NCBI GenBank assembly: GCA_032433765.1
Contig: JAVIAB010000092.1
Span: 108,194,396-108,258,395 of the forward strand
DNA length: 64,000 nucleotides
Source of the DNA: Megaustenia siamemsis
Taxonomy: Eukaryota > Mollusca > Gastropoda > Stylommatophora > Ariophantidae
Reading direction: 5' to 3'
Made by a program: the position numbers and the translations under genes. Below, piece after piece: positions 42,740 to 55,111 of the stretch. A model generated the notes under the pieces. That model saw nothing but the letters and a program-made list of their open reading frames with translations. It had not been told where the DNA came from and ran no database searches. Positions within the stretch are counted from its first letter, which is position 1. Each line of letters begins with the position of its first letter.

Positions 42740-45700
42740 AACCAACTCTAAAACTTCCCTCCTATTTTCCCACTTTCCTTCTATTCTCCAAGTCCCATCC
42801 TATTCTCCGAAGATCCCCCCTATTCTTCAACTTCTCTCCTATTATTCAACTTCCCCCCCCCTATTCTCTAACTTCCCCCTATTCTCCAACTTTCCTACTA
42901 TTCTCTAACTTCTCCCCTAAACTCCAAGCCCCCCCCCTATTCCCCAACTTCCCTCATATTCCCCAACTTCCCTTCTATTCAACAACTTACCTCCTATTCA
43001 CCAACTTCCCCCCTATTCTCCAACTTCCCCCCTATTCTACAACTTCCCCCCTATTCTCCAACTTCCCCCCTATTCTACAACTTCCCCCTACTCTCCAACT
43101 TCCCCCTACTCTCCAACTTCCCCCCTATTCTCCAACTTCCCCCCTATTTCTCCAACTTCCCCCCTATTCTCCAACTTCCCCCCCCTCTTTTCTCCAACTT
43201 CCCCCTTATTCTCCAACTTCCCCCCTATTCTACAACTTCCCCCCCTCTTTTCTCCAACTTCCCCCTATTCTACAACTTCCCCCCCCCCTCTCTTTTCTCC
43301 AACTTCCCCCCTATTCTCCCACTTCCCCCCTATTCTCCAACTTCCTCCCCTATTCTCCAACTTCCCCCTATTCTCCAACTTCCCCCCTATTCTACAACTT
43401 CCCCCCCCTCTTTTCTCCAACTTCCCCCCTATTCTACAACTTCCCCCCCTCTTTTCTCCAACTTCCCCCCTATTCTCCCACTTCCCTCCTATTCTACAAC
43501 TTCCCTCCTATTCTCCAACTTCCCCTCCTATTCTCCAACTTCCCCCCTATTCTCCTACTTCCCCTCTATTCTCCAACTTCCCCCCTATTCTCCAACTTCC
43601 CCCTATTCTCCAACTTCCCCGCTATTCTCCAACTTCCCTCCTATTCTCCAACTTCCCCCCTATTCTCCAACTTCCCCCCCTCTTTTCTCCAACTTCCCCC
43701 CTATTCTTAAACTTCCCCCTATTCCCCAACTTCCCCCCTATTCTCCAACTTCCCCCCTATTCTCCAACTTCCCCCCTATTCTCCAACTTCCCCCCTATTC
43801 TCCAACTTCCCCCCTATTCTCCAACTTCCCCCCTATTCTCCAACTTCCCCCCTATTCTCCAACTTCCCTCCTATTCTCCAACTTCACCCCTATTCTCCAA
43901 CTTTCCCCTCCCTCTTTTCTCCAACTTCCCCCCTATTCTCCCACTTCCCCCCTATTCTCCAACTTCCTCCCCTATTCTACAACTTCCCTCCTATTCTCCA
44001 ACTTCCCCCCTATTCTCCAACTTCCCCCCCCCTCTTTTCTCCAACTTCCCCCCTATTCTCCCACTTCCCCCCTATTCTCCAACTTCCTCCCCTATTCTAC
44101 AACTTCCCCCCTATTCTCCCATTTCCCCCTATTCTCCAACTTCCCCCCCCCCTCTTTTCTCCAACTTCCCCCCTATTCTCCCACTTAACCCCTATTCTCC
44201 AACTTCCCCCCTATTCTACAGCTTCCCCCTATTCTCCAACTTCCCCCCTATTCTCCAACTTCCCCCCTATTCTCCAACTTCCCCCCCCCCTCTTTTCTCC
44301 AACTTCCCCCCTATTCTCCAACTTCCTCCCCTATTCTCCAACTTCCCCCCTATTCTACAACTTCCCTCCTATTCTCCAACTTCCCCCTATTCTCCAACTC
44401 CCCCCCCCCTCTTTTCTCCAACTTCCCCCCTATTCTCCAACTTCCTCCCCTATTCTCCCACTTCCCCCCCCCTCTTTTCTCCAACTTCCCTCCTATTCTC
44501 CAACTTCCTCCCCTATTCTCCAACTTCCCCCCTATTCTCCAACTTCCTCCCTTATTCTCCCACTTCCCCCCTATTCTCCAACTTCCCCCCCCTCTTTTCT
44601 CCAACTTCCCTCCTATTCTCCAACTTCCCCCCTATTCTCCAACTTCCTCCCCTATTCTCCAACTTCCCCCCTATTCTCCAACTTCCCACCTATTCTCCAA
44701 CTTCCTCCCCTATTCTCCAACTTCCCCCCTATTCTCCAAATTCCCCCCTATTCTCCAACTTCCTCCCTATTCTCCAACTTCCCCCCTATTCTCCAACTCC
44801 CCCCCCTTTTTCTCCAACTTCCCTCCTATTCTCCAACTTCCCCCCCTATTCCCCAACTTCCCCCCTATTCTCCAACTTCCCCCCTATTCTCCCACTTCCC
44901 CCCTATTCTCCAACTTCCTCCCCTATTCTCCAACTTCCCCCCTATTCTCCAACTTCCCCCCTATTCTACAACTTCCCCCCCTCTTTTCTCCAACTTCCCC
45001 CCTATTCTACAACTTCCCCCCCTCTTTTCTCCAACTTCCCCCCTATTCTCCCACTTCCCTCCTATTCTACAACTTCCCTCCTATTCTCCAACTTCCCCCC
45101 TATTCTCCAACTTCCCCCCTATTCTCCTACTTCCCCTCTATTCTCCAACTTCCCCCCTATTCTCCAACTTCCCCCCTATTCTCCAACTTCCCCCCTATTC
45201 TCCAACTTCCCTCCTATTCTCCAACTTCCCCCTATTCTCCAACTTCCCCCCCCCCTCTTTTCTCCAACTTCCCCCCTATTCTCCAACTTCCCCCTATTCC
45301 CCAACTTCCCCCCTATTCTCCAACTTCCCCCCTATTCTCCAACTTCCCCCCTATTCTCCAACTTCCCCCCTATTCTCCAACTTCCCCCTATTCTCCAACT
45401 TCCCCCCTATTCTCCAACTTCCCCCCTATTCTCCAACTTCCCTCCTATTCTCCAACTTCCCCCCTTATCTCCAACTTCCCCCCCTCTTTTCTCCAACTTC
45501 CCCCTATTCTCCCACTTCCCCCCTATTCTCCAACTTCCTCCCCTATTCTACAACTTCCCTCCTATTCTCCAACTTCCCCCCTATTCTCCAACTTCCCCCC
45601 CCTCTTTTCTCCAACTTCCCCCCTATTCTCCCACTTCCCCCCTATTCTCCAACTTCCTCCCCTATTCTACAACTTCCCCCCTATTCTCCCATTTCCCCCC

Positions 45701-48700
45701 TATTCTCCAACTTCCCCCCCTCTTTTCTCCAACTTCCCCCCTATTCTCCCACTTAACCCCTATTCTCCAACTTCCCCCTATTCTACAGCTTCCCCCCTAT
45801 TCTCCAACTTCCCCCCTATTCTCCAACTTCCCCCCTATTCTCCAACTTCCCCCCCCCCTTTTCTCCAACTTCCCCCCTATTCTCCAACTTCCTCCCCTAT
45901 TCTCCAACTTCCCCCCTATTCTACAATTTCCCTCCTATTCTCCAACTTCCCCCCTATTCTCCAACTCTCCCCCCCCCTCTTTTCTCCAACTTACCCCCTA
46001 TTCTCCAACTTCCTCCCCTATTCTCTAACTTCCCCCCCTCTTTTCTCCAACTTCCCCCCTATTCTCCCACTTCCCCCCTATTCTCCAACTTCCCCCCTAT
46101 TCTACAACTTCCCCCCTATTCTCCAACTCCCCACCTATTCTCCAACTTCCCCCTACTCTCCAACTTCCCCCCTATTCTCCAACTCCCCCCCCCTCTTTTC
46201 TCCAACTTCCCTCCTATTCTCCAACTTCCTCCCCTATTCTCCAACTTCCCCCCTATTCTCCAACTTCCTCCCCTATTCTCCCACTTCCCCCCTATTCTCC
46301 AACTTGCCCCCCCCTCTTTTCTCCAACTTCCCTCCTATTCTCCAACTTCCCCCTATTCTCCAACTTCCTCCCCTATTCTCCAACTTCCCCCCTATTCTCC
46401 AACTTCCCCCCTATTCTCCAACTTCCTCCCCTATTCTCCAACTTCCCCCCTATTCTCCAACTTCCCCCCTATTCTCCAACTTCCCCCCTATTCTCCAACT
46501 TCCTCCCTATTCTCCAACTTCCCCCCTATTCTCCAACTCCCCCCCCCTCTTTTCTCCAACTTCCCTCCTATTCTCCAACTTCCCCCCCCTATTCCCCAAC
46601 TTGCCCCCTATTCTCCAACTTCCCCCCTATTCTCCAACTTCCCCCCTATTCTCCAACTTTCCCCCCTCTTTTCTCCAACTTCCCTCCTATTCTCCAACTT
46701 CCTCCCCTATTCTCCAACTTCCCTCCTATTCTCCAACTTCCCCCCTATTCTCCAACTTCCCCCCTCTTTTCTCCAACTTCCCCCCTATTCTCCCACTTCC
46801 CCCCTATTCTCCAACTTCCCCCCTATTCTCCAACTTCCCCCACCCCCTCTTTTCTCCAACTTCTCCCTTATTCTCCCACTTCCCCCCTATTCTCCAACTT
46901 CCTCCCCTATTCTACAACTTCCCTCCTATTCTCCAACTTCCCCCCCTATTCTCCAACTTCCCCCCCCCTCTTTTCTCCAACTTCCCCCCTATTCTCCCAC
47001 TTCCCCCTATTCTCCAACTTCCCCCCTATTCTACAACTTCCCCTCTTTTCTCCAACTTCCCTCCTATTCTCCAACTTCCTCCCCTATTCTCCAACTTCCC
47101 CCCTATTCTCCAACTTCCCCCTATTCTCCAACTTCCCCCCTATTCTCCAACTTCCCTCCTATTCTCCAACTTCCTCCCCTATTCTCCAACTTTCACATTG
47201 TTTTGTAACTTCCCCATATTCTCCACCCCCCCCTATTCGTAAACTTCCCTCCTATTCTCCAACTTCCCTCCTATTCTCCAACTTCCCTCCTATTCTCCAA
47301 CTTCCCTCCTATTCTCCAACTTCCCTCCTATTCTTCAACTTCCCTCCTATTCTCCAACTTCCCTCCTATTCTCCAACTTTCCTCCTATTCTCCAACTTCC
47401 CTCCTATTCTCCAACTTCCCTCCTATTCTCCAACTTCCCTCCTATTCTCCAACTTCCCTCCTATTCTCCAACTTCCCTCCTATTCTCCAACTTCCCTCCT
47501 ATTCTTCAACTTACCTCCTATTCTCCAACTTCCCTCCTATTCTCCAACTTCCCTCCTATTCTCCAACTTCCCTCCTATTCTCCAACTTCCCTCCTATTCT
47601 TCAACTTCCCTCCTATTCTCCAACTTCCCTCCTATTCTCCAACTTCCCTCCTATTCTCCAACTTCCCTCCTATTCTCCAACTTCCCCCCTATTCTCCCAC
47701 TTCCCCCCTATTCTCCAACTTCCCCCCTATTCTACAACTTCCCCTCTTTTCTCCAACTTCCCTCTTATTCTCCAACTTCCTCCCCTATTCCCCAACTTCC
47801 CCCTATTCCCCAACTTCCCCCCTATTCTCCAATTTCACTCCTATTCTCCAACTTCCCTCCTATTCTCCAACTTCCCCCCCCCCTCTTTTCTCCAGCTTCC
47901 CTCCTATTCTCCAACTTCCTCCCCTATTCTCCAACTTCCCCCCCCTCTTTACTCCAACTTCCCTCCTATTCTCCAACTTCCTCCCCTATTCTCCAACTTC
48001 CCCCCTATTCTCCAACTTCCCCCCTATTCTCCAACTTCCCCCCTATTCTCCAACTTCCCTCCTATTCTCCAACTTCCTCCCCTATTCTCCAACTTTCACA
48101 TTGTTTTGTAACTTCCCCATATTCTCCACCCCCCCCCTATTCGTAAACTTCCCTCCTATTCTCCAACTTCCCTCCTATTCTCCAACTTCCCTCCTATTCT
48201 CCAACTTCCCTCCTATTCTCCAACTTCCCTCCTATTCTTCAACTTCCCTCCTATTCTCCAACTTCCCTCCTATTCTCCAACTTCCCTCCTATTCTCCAAC
48301 TTCCCTCCTATTCTCCAACTTCCCTCCTATTCTTCAACTTCCCTCCTATTCTTCAACTTCCCTCCTATTCTCCAACTTCCCTCCTATTCTCCAACTTCCC
48401 TCCTATTCTCCAACTTCCCTCCTATTCTTCAACTTCCCTCCTATTCTTCAACTTCCCTCCTATTCTACAACTTCCCCCTATTCCCCAACTTCCCCCCTAT
48501 TCCCCAACTTCCCCCTATTCTCCAACTTCCCCCTATTCCCCAACTTCCCCCTATTCTACAACTTCCCCCTATTCCCCAACTTCCCCCTATTCCCCAACTT
48601 CCCCCCTATTCTCCAACTTCCCCCTATTCCCCAACTTCCCCCCTATTCTCCAACTTCCCCCTATTCCCCAACTTCCCCCTATTCCCCAACTTCCCCCTAT

Positions 48701-50370
48701 TCCCCAACTTCCCCCTATTCCCCAACTTCCCTCTATTCTCCAACTTCCCCTATTCCCCAACTTCCCCCTATTCTCCAACTTCCCCCTATTCCCCAACTTC
48801 CCCCTATTCCCCAACTTCCCCCCTATTCTCCAACTTCCCCCTATTCCCCAACTTCCCCCTTTTCCCCAACTTCCCCCTATTCCCCAACTTCCCTCCTATT
48901 CTCCAACTTCCCCCTATTCCCCAACTTCCCCCTATTCCCCAACTTCCCTCCTATTCTCCAACTTCCCCCTATTCCCCAACTTCCCCCTATTCCCCAACTT
49001 CCCCCCTATTCCCCAACTTCCCCCTATTCTCCAACTTCCCCCTATTCCCCAACTTCCCCCTATATCTCCAACTTCCCCCTATTCCCCAACTTCCCCCTAT
49101 TCCCCAACTTCCCCCTATTCTCCAACTTCCCCCTATTCCCCAACTTCCCCCTATTCCCCAACTTCCCCCTATTCCCCAACTTCCCTCCTATTCTCCAACT
49201 TCCCCCTATTCCCCAACTTCCCCCTATTCCCCAACTTCCCTCCTATTCCCCAACTTCCCCCTATTCCCCAACTTCCCCCCTATTCCCCAACTTCCCCCTA
49301 TTCTCCAACTTCCCCCTATTCCCCAACTTCCCCCTATTCTACAACTTCCCCCTATTCTCCAACTTCCCCCTATTCCCCAACTTCCCCCTATTCCCCAACT
49401 TCCCTCCTATTCTCCAACTTCCCCCTATTCCCCAACTTCCCTCCTATTCTCCAACTTCCCTCCTATTCTCCAACTTCCCTCCTATTCTCCAACTTCCCCC
49501 TATTCTCCAACTTCCCTCCTATTCTCCAACTTCCCCCTATTCTCCAACTTCCCTCCTATTCTCCAACTTCCCACTATTCTCCAACTTCCCTCCTATTCTC
49601 CAACTTCCCTCATATTCTCCAACTTCCCTCCTATTCTCCAACTTCCCTCCTATTCCCCAACTTCCCCCTATTCCCCAACTTCCCTCCTATTCTCCAACTT
49701 CCCTCCTATTCTCCAACTTCCCTCCTATTCTCCAACTTCCCTCCTATTCCCCAACTTCCCCCTATTCTCCAACTTCCCTCCTATTCTCCAACTTCCCTCC
49801 TATTCTCCAACTTCCCTCCTATTCCCCAACTTCCCCCTATTCCCCAACTTCCCTCCTATTCTCCAACTTCCCTCCTATTCTCCAACTTCCCCCTATTCCC
49901 CAACTTCCCCCTATTCCCCAACTTCCCTCCTATTCTCCAAATTCCCCCTATTCCCCAACTTCCCCCCTATTCCCCAACTTCCCTCCTATTCTCCAACTTC
50001 CCCCTATTCCCCAACTTCCCCCTATTCTACAACTTCCCCCTATTCTCCAACTTCCCCCTATTCCCCAACTTCCCCCTATTCCCCAACTTCCCTCCTATTC
50101 TCCAACTTCCCTCCTATTCTCCAACTTCCCTCCTATTCTCCAACTTCCCCCTATTCTCCAACTTCCCCCTATTCCCCAACTTCCCCCCTATTCTACAACT
50201 TCCTCCTATCTCCAACTCCTTTCATATTCTCAAATTTCCCTCCTATTCTCCAACTTTTCCCCTATTCTCCGAAGCTCCTTCATTTTCTTCAACTTTCACC
50301 CTATTTTTCAACTTCCCCCTATTCTCCACCCCCCCCCCCCAATTCTCCAGCTTCCCCCCTATTCTCCAAA
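42740..50370. repeat. Giant 20-bp polypyrimidine satellite, ~7.6 kb
   Basis: About 380 copies of a unit around CTATTCTCCAACTTCCCCC. Unit variants form domains: C-rich with CCCCCCTCTTTT inserts (43.1-47.1 kb), homogeneous CTATTCTCCAACTTCCCTC (47.24-47.68 and 48.15-48.47 kb), and CCCTATTCCCCAACTTCC (48.5-50.1 kb). One strand is nearly pure pyrimidine throughout. The 312- and 764-codon open frames (46304-47242, 48101-50395) are satellite shadows. Confidence 0.97.
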
Positions 50371-50700
50371 GATTCCTCCCCAACCTGTTCTCTAACATTT
50401 TTTCCCCTTAATTCCCGGACATCCCCCTCCCATATTTTCCTCCGTATCCGTCAACGTTCATCTCCCTATTCATCTACTCCCCCCCCCCCTTTCTACTGTG
50501 ACCTCCTCCCCTCATTTCACCAGCTTTTTCTTTCCCTACTTTCCAACATCCCTCCCCAACATCTCCTCCTACTTTTCAACATCTCTCCCCAATTCTCCCC
50601 TTTATCATCCAACGTTTTTCCCACTTCTTATTTCTCAACGTCCCTCACCCCATCCCTCCAATTCGCCAACGTTTTACTTCCCCTATTCTCCATAATTTTC
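50371..50700. repeat. Degenerate edge of the pyrimidine satellite
   Basis: Pyrimidine-rich sequence with faint periodicity (CCAACGTT, CCAACATC) that resembles the 33-bp family more than the 20-bp one. This links the two satellites. Confidence 0.7.
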
Positions 50701-51186
50701 CGCCCGACACAGCAGTTTCTAGACGACAGCTTTTGTTTGTTTCCATTAATGATGATGTCATCACCATGTTTATCTTATTTATTTGCTGAAGATGTCATTA
50801 CCACATACATTCTATATAGTTATCTTGGTACAATATGTTAATAATTTTCATCGTGCCATTGCTCACTCGAAAACAACATAGATTTCGAGTGAATATTTAT
50901 CGACATATTTGAGAGTTCGAACGAATATTTATCGAAAGATTTGTGTACATTTCTTTTGCAGACCTTAGCAATGTTGATAAACGTCAGATAGCAACTGTCT
51001 TGCTATAAATAGACTGCTCTGTTCTTACGTGTTCGCTTCCACAGCACCGCCAGGCTGGTGACAAATCTCTGAGCAATGTTTTTCTTGGGTGCTTAGTCCT
51101 GCTGGGAGAACTCCGTTCCCGTCAACTTTATTTGGACGCAGAGCTGGCGCAGCTAAATCTCCCGTGATTCTTCTTCACGTTTAAGT
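50701..51186. other. Intergenic, nothing recognised
   Basis: No recognisable motif. A short doubled segment ATATTTATCGA occurs near 50892-50937. Confidence 0.5.
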
Positions 51187-51321
51187 ATGACGGACGCTAA
51201 GCGGCTTGTTCGTGAATTGATTGATGAAAAGATTAATCTACCAGAGAAACGTCTCCAATTTTTGCGCAAGATGTTTGCGAAATCCTTCTTTCTTGTCTTG
51301 ATCTCGCTGAAAAGAACATAA
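51187..51321 (+). CDS. Short 44-aa ORF, unrecognised
   Basis: Starts MTDAKRLVRELIDEKINLP and has a mixed amphipathic composition that looks protein-like up to about residue 30. Then there is a hydrophobic tail and a stop. It could be the start of an element ORF or an exon. No family recognised. Confidence 0.2.
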   Translation: MTDAKRLVRELIDEKINLPEKRLQFLRKMFAKSFFLVLISLKRT

Positions 51322-51791
51322 AGTGGATGCCCATATCGTTGGTTGCTTCTGAGAAAAATAAATGGAAATTATGTTGCAAATAATATGATTTAATTTACGA
51401 TTGTAATTAGGTAAACCATTAGCGTCACGTTAATAAACGGTTTTTGTTTTATATTGCAAAAAATTTGTAATTAGAAACTCCTGGTCAACTAAAAAGGAAT
51501 AAATATAAAAAAAGAAAGTATTTTAATTCTAACATGACATTTAAAAATCTGTAATTTATATTCCAAACTATTTATTTATTATTTTTGTTGTTGCTTTTTT
51601 TCATTTTCACCTGCTAACTTGAACACGGGATCAACATTAGACTTTTTGTCTCCGATGGGACTAGGCAAGAGACCTTACTTTTAAATAAAGTGGTCATTAG
51701 AAAAGGAATCGATACTTGCCTGATTCGTGTGGGCATCGAGTCGAGAAACTCTTCATTGTGGGTCCAGCATCACAATCTGCATATCTTCTTA
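51322..51791. other. Intergenic, nothing recognised
   Basis: AT-rich, no recognisable feature. Confidence 0.5.
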
Positions 51792-52590
51792 TTAATTATT
51801 ACTCGTTAGATCATCGCTACTGCACATCAAACAATTTGTCCATAAGTGCTCGGACCACCTCTTAGGCATATCTCGCAGTGAGAAACAATTGAGAAAACCG
51901 GTTCTGTATTGAGTGACCAATCGTCTAATGCCGCTCAAATAACTCACGTTTCTGGTAACACCTCTTTGTGCATGCAGTTCTTCTTGTATTTTGGTTAAGA
52001 TTGCTGATGCGCTAACCGTCGCGGAGTCGTGTACTCGCCCTGTGTTTCTCAGGACGTTCAGAATGTCATCCGTGTCCATTGCCTGGCCGCAATCCAAGTC
52101 AGCTGCACCAGTGAGTCTACCCGCACGCTCATTACTACTTACACCTCATGCTTAGTGCTCCTCAAGGACTTCAACCACTGCCCACGGGCCTAGGTCATTT
52201 CCATCTTCGTTAGTTTACTCATCGCGTCGCTAAGGAAGCACACCCGGGAAAACGTCTGTCTCCAACCAAGCCATTGCCTTAATTACAGACATGACTTCCA
52301 GTGTCAGGCTGCTTGTGGTCAGAGCAAACACACCACTAGTCTCCACTGTTCTACCTCCAATCAAGCCCGCGAAAGCCCATGAGCTATGCAGATGTCGTAC
52401 CACTGATGCATATGCAAATAACACCATCTTCCCCCGAACAAGGGTAAAGAACACGCAGTTGGTACCCGCATCCATTCCTCCCCAGCTGCTGTAGTGAACA
52501 CACCTCACCAGTAATATCCTCTGCATGAACCATCAATGGTTTTCCTCTTCTCAGCCAGTTGCCAGCCAGTCTTTGTAGTCTCACTGTGCA
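51792..52590 (-). pseudogene. LINE relic with RNase H-like domain
   Basis: On the minus strand, from 52526 downward, WAFAGLIGGRTVETSGVFAL and TTSSLTLEVMSVIKAMAWLE correspond to the RNase H fold carried by some non-LTR elements (strand after the first catalytic D, then the S-LT-E-xx-A helix with the conserved glutamate). Around 52120, SNERAGRLTGAADL matches the final N-E-R-AD-LA motif, with D replaced by G. A trailing ~100-codon tail (LDCGQAMDTDDILNVLRNTG and on) ends at 51792. At least two frame breaks occur. The clade (I-like) is suggested by presence of RNase H only. Confidence 0.75.
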
Positions 52591-53407
52591 GTGAATGTCT
52601 GGAAGTGACGTTGATTCGCAGCTATGCTCTCACACGACAATACCTTAAACTATAATGTATGGTGATCTAACAGATAGCGCTCAACGTTGTAAACAGGGAT
52701 TGACATTAAATTAATTTTATTCGTAAATTATTCCGTAGAAATGTTAATGTGCCTGTACATAAAAAAGATAATTACCAAAATCATAGAGAAACAATATTTT
52801 TAGCACTGTAATGTGACGAGCGGGAAATTACAGGATAGAAGAAATAGAAGGAACAGATAAAAAGAAATCTCACAGCTTAGGAAAACGGCACGCTTAGAAG
52901 TAAATAGGGGAAATTATGTCAACTGCTGTAGATAACATAATATCGATGACAACTATCATCACCTGCACTAGAAGGTAAGGTATTTCATGATGATATGCGT
53001 CTTGGGATATTGCCACATTTTCTTCTCAAATCGTGGTCATTAATTGCATCCTAAAGTTAACGAATTAATCGGCTGATCTCTCCATCTCATGGTTGGCACA
53101 GATGGCCTTCCTTCACCAGCTTCTAGAGAAACTCATTCTTGCTATCACAAACCCCAGAGAGCGCGATAAACACTGCACTTTATGAGTTGATATCTTTGAG
53201 ACACACTTTCACGGTATAGTCCCTCATGTCCATGAAAAGATGACAAATTATATAAAATGTCGCAGCTTGAAATGACTCGCTTCAAGTTACTAGGCCACAC
53301 ATTTGCATATCAAGGACAGTGCTCTTCTCACTATTTATACCATCCTTACTTCAAGATTGAGGTACTCATTCATTGATAAATTTGGTAGTTTCGTGAATGG
53401 CTATGGT
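52591..53407. other. Intergenic, nothing recognised
   Basis: No gene or repeat recognised. Confidence 0.5.
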
Positions 53408-53640
53408 TAGTCGAAGACCCCGGTATCCTTACAAACGAATTAAAATCCATAATTGTTCAACCGTCCGTGCCAGTGGAATCTTACGAATTAAAACTCATCT
53501 CATCTGATCAAGGGTCCAAAGAAAGAAAGAACTGATGTCCCCATCATAGTAACTACAGACAAAAAAAAAGACATAAGAACCAGCGGTACCTAAAGGGAAC
53601 GCAGCTAAACTGTCCTTATTCATACGATATCATCTTTCAT
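53408..53640 (+). repeat. Dispersed repeat family X, fourth copy (partial)
   Basis: Has CCCCGGTATCCTTACAAACG, CATAATTGTTCAACCG and GTGCCAGTGGAATC, then AAGACATAAGA and CATACGATATCATC. It ends before the CACAGCTCACGG block present in the others. Confidence 0.7.
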
Positions 53641-54480
53641 CGTAATATTAATTGATGACATTAATGATTGCATTAATGTACGTAATGTTCGTGAATGTTA
53701 GGTTGATACGGAACCTCGATCATCTTATCACAAACCCTGTGCGCTAACAAGTAACGCTACTGAAGTTTATGTGCCAATATCATGAGGGAAAAAACATCGC
53801 TGTCAGTGTAATTTTAAATAATCATTACCTGTTTCGGAATTGCCAATAAACTGTTACTGACGTAGATTATCTATTGTTGCTAATATCAATATATATATAT
53901 TTGCATTGGATGATGGTTCAAAGTCGTGTGATAAAAGTGGTAAAATTAAGCGATAGTTTTAGCAGAAATAAATAATGTAATTAAGTTGAGGTTGTAGTTT
54001 GTAAATGCAAAATAAACATAAAACAGTATGAAACAGTTCAATTAATGAAAGAACAAGACAAACTGTATCGTTTCAGCAAAAGCCTTCAACAAGTATAACA
54101 CACAAACTATTAAAATAAACCAAAGAAATCCAAGCAAGGAAACAAAACATTGATCTACAAGAAATATCGGAAAGAAACGGTGACCAGGATGTGGTAGAAG
54201 TTGGTTATATGATTAATAGACATATTGGGCAGGTAGAATTTAATTAGACCAAAAGGAATCAAACAGTGAAAAATTAGAAAGGGGGTCTCATGAGATAGGA
54301 TGAAAAGAGGTGTCGCATTGGGTACGATGAAAACGTGAACAAGAGTAAAAGAGAAAGCAGATAGAGATGGCAATGGGGGAGAGGAACAGAAGATATAACG
54401 ATAGCGCAGTGAGAAATAGGAAAAGGATACATGAAAGAAAAGGAGAGGGGACCAGTGATTGAAGAAAAGAATGAAAAGAG

Positions 54481-54655
54481 ATTAGACCTCTCGGTTTGAG
54501 AGTGTCAAAACGGGCCATGATTTGGTTATCCATCGTGAACCCAGTGTTGGTGTCAGAGGAACAAGAGATAATGTCAGTCATCCGGAAATTATCACAGGTA
54601 TTTTGGCCTGGCGATCTGAAATGGGAGGAGACGGGTTTTGTGTGTGTGGTGTGTG
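54481..54655 (-). pseudogene. PLE2 GIY-YIG protein, C-terminal ~58 residues
   Basis: Reads TKPVSSHFRSPGQNTCDNFR, MTDIISCSSD, then FTMDNQIMARFDTLKPRGL. PLE1 at the same place has TPVAAHFNSRGH, GLVSCSSDHH, LEHRLIARWGCLTPRGI. The alignment without large gaps over about 55 residues identifies the family. All of the RT and the GIY-YIG catalytic motif are lost by truncation. Confidence 0.85.
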
Positions 54656-54817
54656 TGTGCGTGTGTGTGTGTGTGTGTGTAATTAAATCCTACCTGCCCT
54701 TTTATCTATTAATCATATCACCAACATCTATGTAAATCCTGGCCTCCGTTTTTTCAGCCATTTTCTAGATCAATGTTTTGTTTTTGTGCTTGGATTTAAT
54801 TTTAATGGTTTATGTGT

Positions 54818-54850
54818 TATGCACGATGAAGTCTTTTGCTGAAACGTATT
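54818..54850 (+). ncRNA. Degraded hammerhead-like motif in PLE2 right arm
   Basis: ACGATGAAGTCTTTTGCTGA followed by AACGTA: the GATGA and GAAAC...GTA elements are present with a weak stem II, but the leading CU of the core is changed. The left arm copy (about 54065-54100, minus) is more degraded. Probably inactive. Confidence 0.4.
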
Positions 54851-55111
54851 AGTTTGTCTTGTCTTTCTGTTAGTTTAGCTGCTTTATACTGTTACTGGCT
54901 GTAATTTAATGGTTTTTCTTTACATATTCTATATGTGTACTTATTTTCTGTGGTTTGTAAAGGACGTCCGCTAGTCATCACTCGCATTCACAACTTGACT
55001 CTTTAACTGTTTGTACCAAGATGGTTAACTTTCGACCTATTCCCCACTCTATATCGTTTTCTAAGCTTTTGATTTTAACTGCTCTAGTGTTTCACTCCAT
55101 CACTTCTCAAT

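Larger units (their letters stand above)
54000..54905 (-). mobile_element. Penelope-like element 2, decayed, inverted arms
   Basis: Arms 54000-54246 and 54681-54905 are imperfect reverse complements: ATCAATGTTTTG, CTTGGATTT, TTTTGCTGAAACG and GTTTGTCTTGT are shared in the same order. Between them the minus strand carries the end of a GIY-YIG protein. As in PLE1, the coding end lies between a true 3' UTR (left) and an inverted UTR copy (right). A (GT)n tract at 54640-54680 marks the junction. No duplication was identified. Confidence 0.8.

Noticed and set aside
48101..50395. 764-codon open frame, and the 312-codon frame at 46304-47242
   Set aside because: Both are pure 20-bp satellite (repeating LFSNFPP / PILQLP) with no start context, no variation expected of a protein, and frame length set by the array. 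They are not genes.
54496..54735. 79-codon plus-strand frame with a Val/Cys run
   Set aside because: Antisense of the PLE2 coding remnant, running into a (GT)n tract.
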